Assembly (NCBI RefSeq): GCF_000429065.1
Contig: NZ_KE386844.1
Coordinates: 186,001-250,000, forward strand
From: Silanimonas lenta DSM 16282
Lineage (GTDB): Bacteria > Pseudomonadota > Gammaproteobacteria > Xanthomonadales > Xanthomonadaceae
Reading direction: 5' to 3'
Length of the DNA: 64,000 nt
Positions 62,332 through 64,000 of this stretch are shown piece after piece. The position numbers were made by a program, and so were the translations under genes. The notes under the pieces were generated by a model. It did not search any database, was not told where the DNA came from, and saw only the letters and a list, made by a program, of their open reading frames with translations. Position 1 is the stretch's first letter. Each line of letters begins with the position of its first letter.

Positions 62332-63141
62332 TTGAACGACCTGCTCATCGCCCTCTTGCTCGGCATCCTCGAGGGCATCACCGAGTTCCTGCCGATCTCC
62401 TCCACCGGCCACCTGCTGATCGCCCAGCACTGGCTGGGCCCGCAGTCCGACCTGTTCAACATCGTGGTGCAGAGCGGGGCCATCCTCGCCGTGCTGCTGG
62501 TGTTCCGCGCCCGCCTGCTGGCCCTGGCCGCAGGCTGGCGGCAGCCGGCGCAGTTCGACTACCTCTTGAAGCTGGGCGCGGCCTTCGCGGTGACGGCGGT
62601 GGTCGGCCTCGTGGTGCGCAAGCTCGGCTGGAGCCTGCCGGAGACGGTCTGGCCCGTGGCCACGGCCCTGGTGCTGGGGGGGCTGCTGATGCTCGCCATC
62701 GAACGGAGTGTGGCCAGGCGGCCGGCGGCGCCGGAGCCGGCGCTGCCTGCCATCGGCTGGAACGTGGCAGTGTGGGTGGGGCTGGCGCAGGTGCTGGCCG
62801 GCGTGTTCCCGGGCACCTCGCGCTCGGCGGCGGCGATCTTCGCCGCCCTGCTGGCGGGTGCCCTCTCGCGCCCGGCGGCGGCCGAGTTCGCCTTTCTCGT
62901 CGGCATCCCCACCATGTTCGCCGCCAGCGCCTACGCCCTGCTGGAGTATGCGGGCAACCCGGCGGCCCCGCGCGAGGACTGGGCGGCGCTGGCCGTGGCC
63001 TTCGCCGCGGCGGCGGCCACCGGCTTCGTGGTGGTGCGCTGGCTGCTCGGCTACGTGAAGTCGCGGCCCTTCACCGTGTTCGCCTTCTACCGCATCGCCC
63101 TCGGCTTGGGGCTTTTGCTGTTCCTGCCGCGCGGGGCCTGA
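62332..63141 (+). CDS. uppP: Undecaprenyl-diphosphatase UppP (BacA)
   Basis: The protein has 269 residues from a TTG start giving MNDLLIALLLGILEGITEFL. Family motifs are EGITEFLPISSTGHLL (active-site Glu/Ser) and PGTSRSAAAIFAALLAGALS (Arg/Ser). About eight membrane segments are present. It dephosphorylates undecaprenyl diphosphate to recycle the lipid carrier for peptidoglycan and polysaccharides in the inner membrane. No ATG is available at the family N-terminus, so TTG is accepted. Confidence 0.93.
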   Translation: MNDLLIALLLGILEGITEFLPISSTGHLLIAQHWLGPQSDLFNIVVQSGAILAVLLVFRARLLALAAGWRQPAQFDYLLKLGAAFAVTAVVGLVVRKLGWSLPETVWPVATALVLGGLLMLAIERSVARRPAAPEPALPAIGWNVAVWVGLAQVLAGVFPGTSRSAAAIFAALLAGALSRPAAAEFAFLVGIPTMFAASAYALLEYAGNPAAPREDWAALAVAFAAAAATGFVVVRWLLGYVKSRPFTVFAFYRIALGLGLLLFLPRGA

Positions 63142-63150
63142 AGGCCCCGC
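63131..63150. terminator. Hairpin between convergent uppP and TPR gene
   Basis: GCGGGGCC, loop TGAA, GGCCCCGC is a perfect 8-bp stem including the uppP stop. No T-run follows on either strand, so it is a weak or rho-assisted bidirectional end at most. Confidence 0.4.
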
Positions 63151-63165
63151 GGGGAGGGACTGGCC

Positions 63166-64000
63166 TCACTCGGCGGGATAGCCGAGGCGCACCGCCAGGG
63201 GCGACAGGGTGGCGAAGGCCGGGGCCAGCACGCCGGCATAGGCGCGCCAGCTGCCGGCGGGCAGCTCGACCGGCACCGCCACCGGCGCCGGTACCACGGC
63301 CGGCGGCGGGGCGGGAAGGCCGCAGGCCGCGGCCAGGGCCTCGCCGAAGCCGGCAGGGTCGCTGGCAAGGCCATCGGCATCGAGACGGAACACCCGCGCC
63401 GGATCGGCGGCCTCGGCCTCCAGGTACTGGCCGAGCACGGCCGAGAGCCAGGCCGCGGCGGCCTCCACGCCGGGGAAGGGGTAGCCGCTCGCCGAGCCCT
63501 CGGCCAGCCAGGTGAGCAGGAGATCGCGCGGGTCGCGCAGCAGGGCCACGAGGCGGGTACCGTGCAGGGTGGCGTGGGTCCAGCCATCCCAGTGCGGCAG
63601 ACCATCGATCATGGCTGCCGGATCGAGGCCATTGGCCTCCAGCGGCGCCCGCCAGCGCGCGGCCGTGCCGGCCGCGGCATGGTCCGGCGCCACCCGCAGG
63701 CGGTTGAAGCCATCGTCGCGCCGGGTGTCGGCGAAGCGGTCCAGCAGCACCCGCTCGGGCGCGGCGGCGGCGAGCAGGGTGTGGATGGGCTCGAGACGCA
63801 CGCCGGGCGGGCCCCAGAGCAGGCAGCCGGCGCCGCCATCGGCAGCCGGGCGGGCGGCGCTCGCCGGCACCGGCTGCGGCAGGCGCGGCAGGAAGCCCTC
63901 GGCCCAGAACTGCTGCCAGGCCGCCGCGGCCTCGGCCACCCGGCCCACCCGGTGCAGGGCGGCGCCATACCAGGGCAGCAGGGCATGGCGCTGGCCGGGC
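63166..64000 (-). CDS. TPR/sulfotransferase-like protein (5' end outside window)
   Basis: At least 277 residues lie in the window and the frame stays open to its end, so the gene continues beyond. The first visible part (WYGAALHRVGRVAEAAAAW) reads as the end of a TPR unit. The rest has GPPGVRLEPIHTLLAAAAPER, LDRFADTRRDD and ALLRDPRDLLLTWL. The RDPRD element resembles the 3'-phosphate-binding motif of sulfotransferases (RNPxD), in the context of TPR-sulfotransferase fusions. The canonical 5'-PSB loop is replaced by GPPGV, so activity is uncertain. Confidence 0.6.
   Translation of the reverse strand, partial: PGQRHALLPWYGAALHRVGRVAEAAAAWQQFWAEGFLPRLPQPVPASAARPAADGGAGCLLWGPPGVRLEPIHTLLAAAAPERVLLDRFADTRRDDGFNRLRVAPDHAAAGTAARWRAPLEANGLDPAAMIDGLPHWDGWTHATLHGTRLVALLRDPRDLLLTWLAEGSASGYPFPGVEAAAAWLSAVLGQYLEAEAADPARVFRLDADGLASDPAGFGEALAAACGLPAPPPAVVPAPVAVPVELPAGSWRAYAGVLAPAFATLSPLAVRLGYPAE

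Overview
This window is about 70% G+C, almost fully coding, and reads as ordinary chromosome. No rRNA, tRNA, phage, IS element or CRISPR array was seen. Gene content suggests a Xanthomonadales-like (Lysobacteraceae/Xanthomonadaceae) gammaproteobacterium. The supporting signs are rsmG-parA-parB followed by a polyprenol-phosphate glycosyltransferase and a LAB_N protein, ubiJ-ubiB, rpmB-rpmG, TruC, GlnA-NtrB-NtrC with a sigma54 promoter, and many c-di-GMP and sensory proteins. The taxonomic call is inference from content, not from a marker search.

Layout. 1-5.4 kb: end of an EF-hand gene, an NAD-dependent epimerase, rsmG, parA-parB, glycosyltransferase plus LAB_N protein, cytochrome b561. 5.5-12 kb: a large secreted metallopeptidase-like protein, an orphan ParA ATPase, gamma-carbonic anhydrase, and a hemB-aroE-YkgJ run. 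12-17 kb: a GAF-GAF-GGDEF-EAL protein and katG, which has a good OxyR operator upstream. 17.3-20.6 kb (minus strand): a GNAT remnant, a tetrapyrrole-methylase-family enzyme, a 91-residue small protein and a membrane diguanylate cyclase in one tight run. The methylase carries the signatures of borosin peptide alpha-N-methyltransferases and the small protein looks like its split precursor; this is the most interesting locus. 20.8-31.1 kb: rpmB-rpmG, acs, a binding protein overlapping a GGDEF/EAL protein, a coniferyl-aldehyde-dehydrogenase-type ALDH and oligopeptidase A.

31-42.6 kb: a repeat-rich lipoprotein, a hybrid histidine kinase (HisKA-HATPase-REC-HPt) with an overlapping single-domain regulator, two chemoreceptors (one ending in a zinc-binding CZB domain, one in a CheR/CheB-type pentapeptide), and two tandem secreted OB-fold-like proteins. 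42.7-51.4 kb: LCAT-like lipoprotein lipase, ubiJ-ubiB, truC, an orphan binding protein, a FadI-type thiolase, a methyltransferase and a divergent unknown gene. 51.4-57.5 kb: an operon of binding lipoprotein, histidine kinase and REC-EAL phosphodiesterase, joined by 4-bp overlaps. 57.5-64 kb: GNAT, ntrC-ntrB-glnA (reverse strand) with a sigma54 promoter and upstream NtrC-like site, uppP, and the 3' part of a TPR/sulfotransferase-like gene.

Two themes stand out. First, signalling: four GGDEF/EAL proteins, two large kinases and two chemoreceptors. Periplasmic binding proteins are twice paired with a signalling protein rather than with an ABC transporter. Second, a candidate RiPP (borosin) locus sits directly next to a diguanylate cyclase. 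Many genes overlap by 4 bp (ATGA or GTGA), which implies translational coupling.
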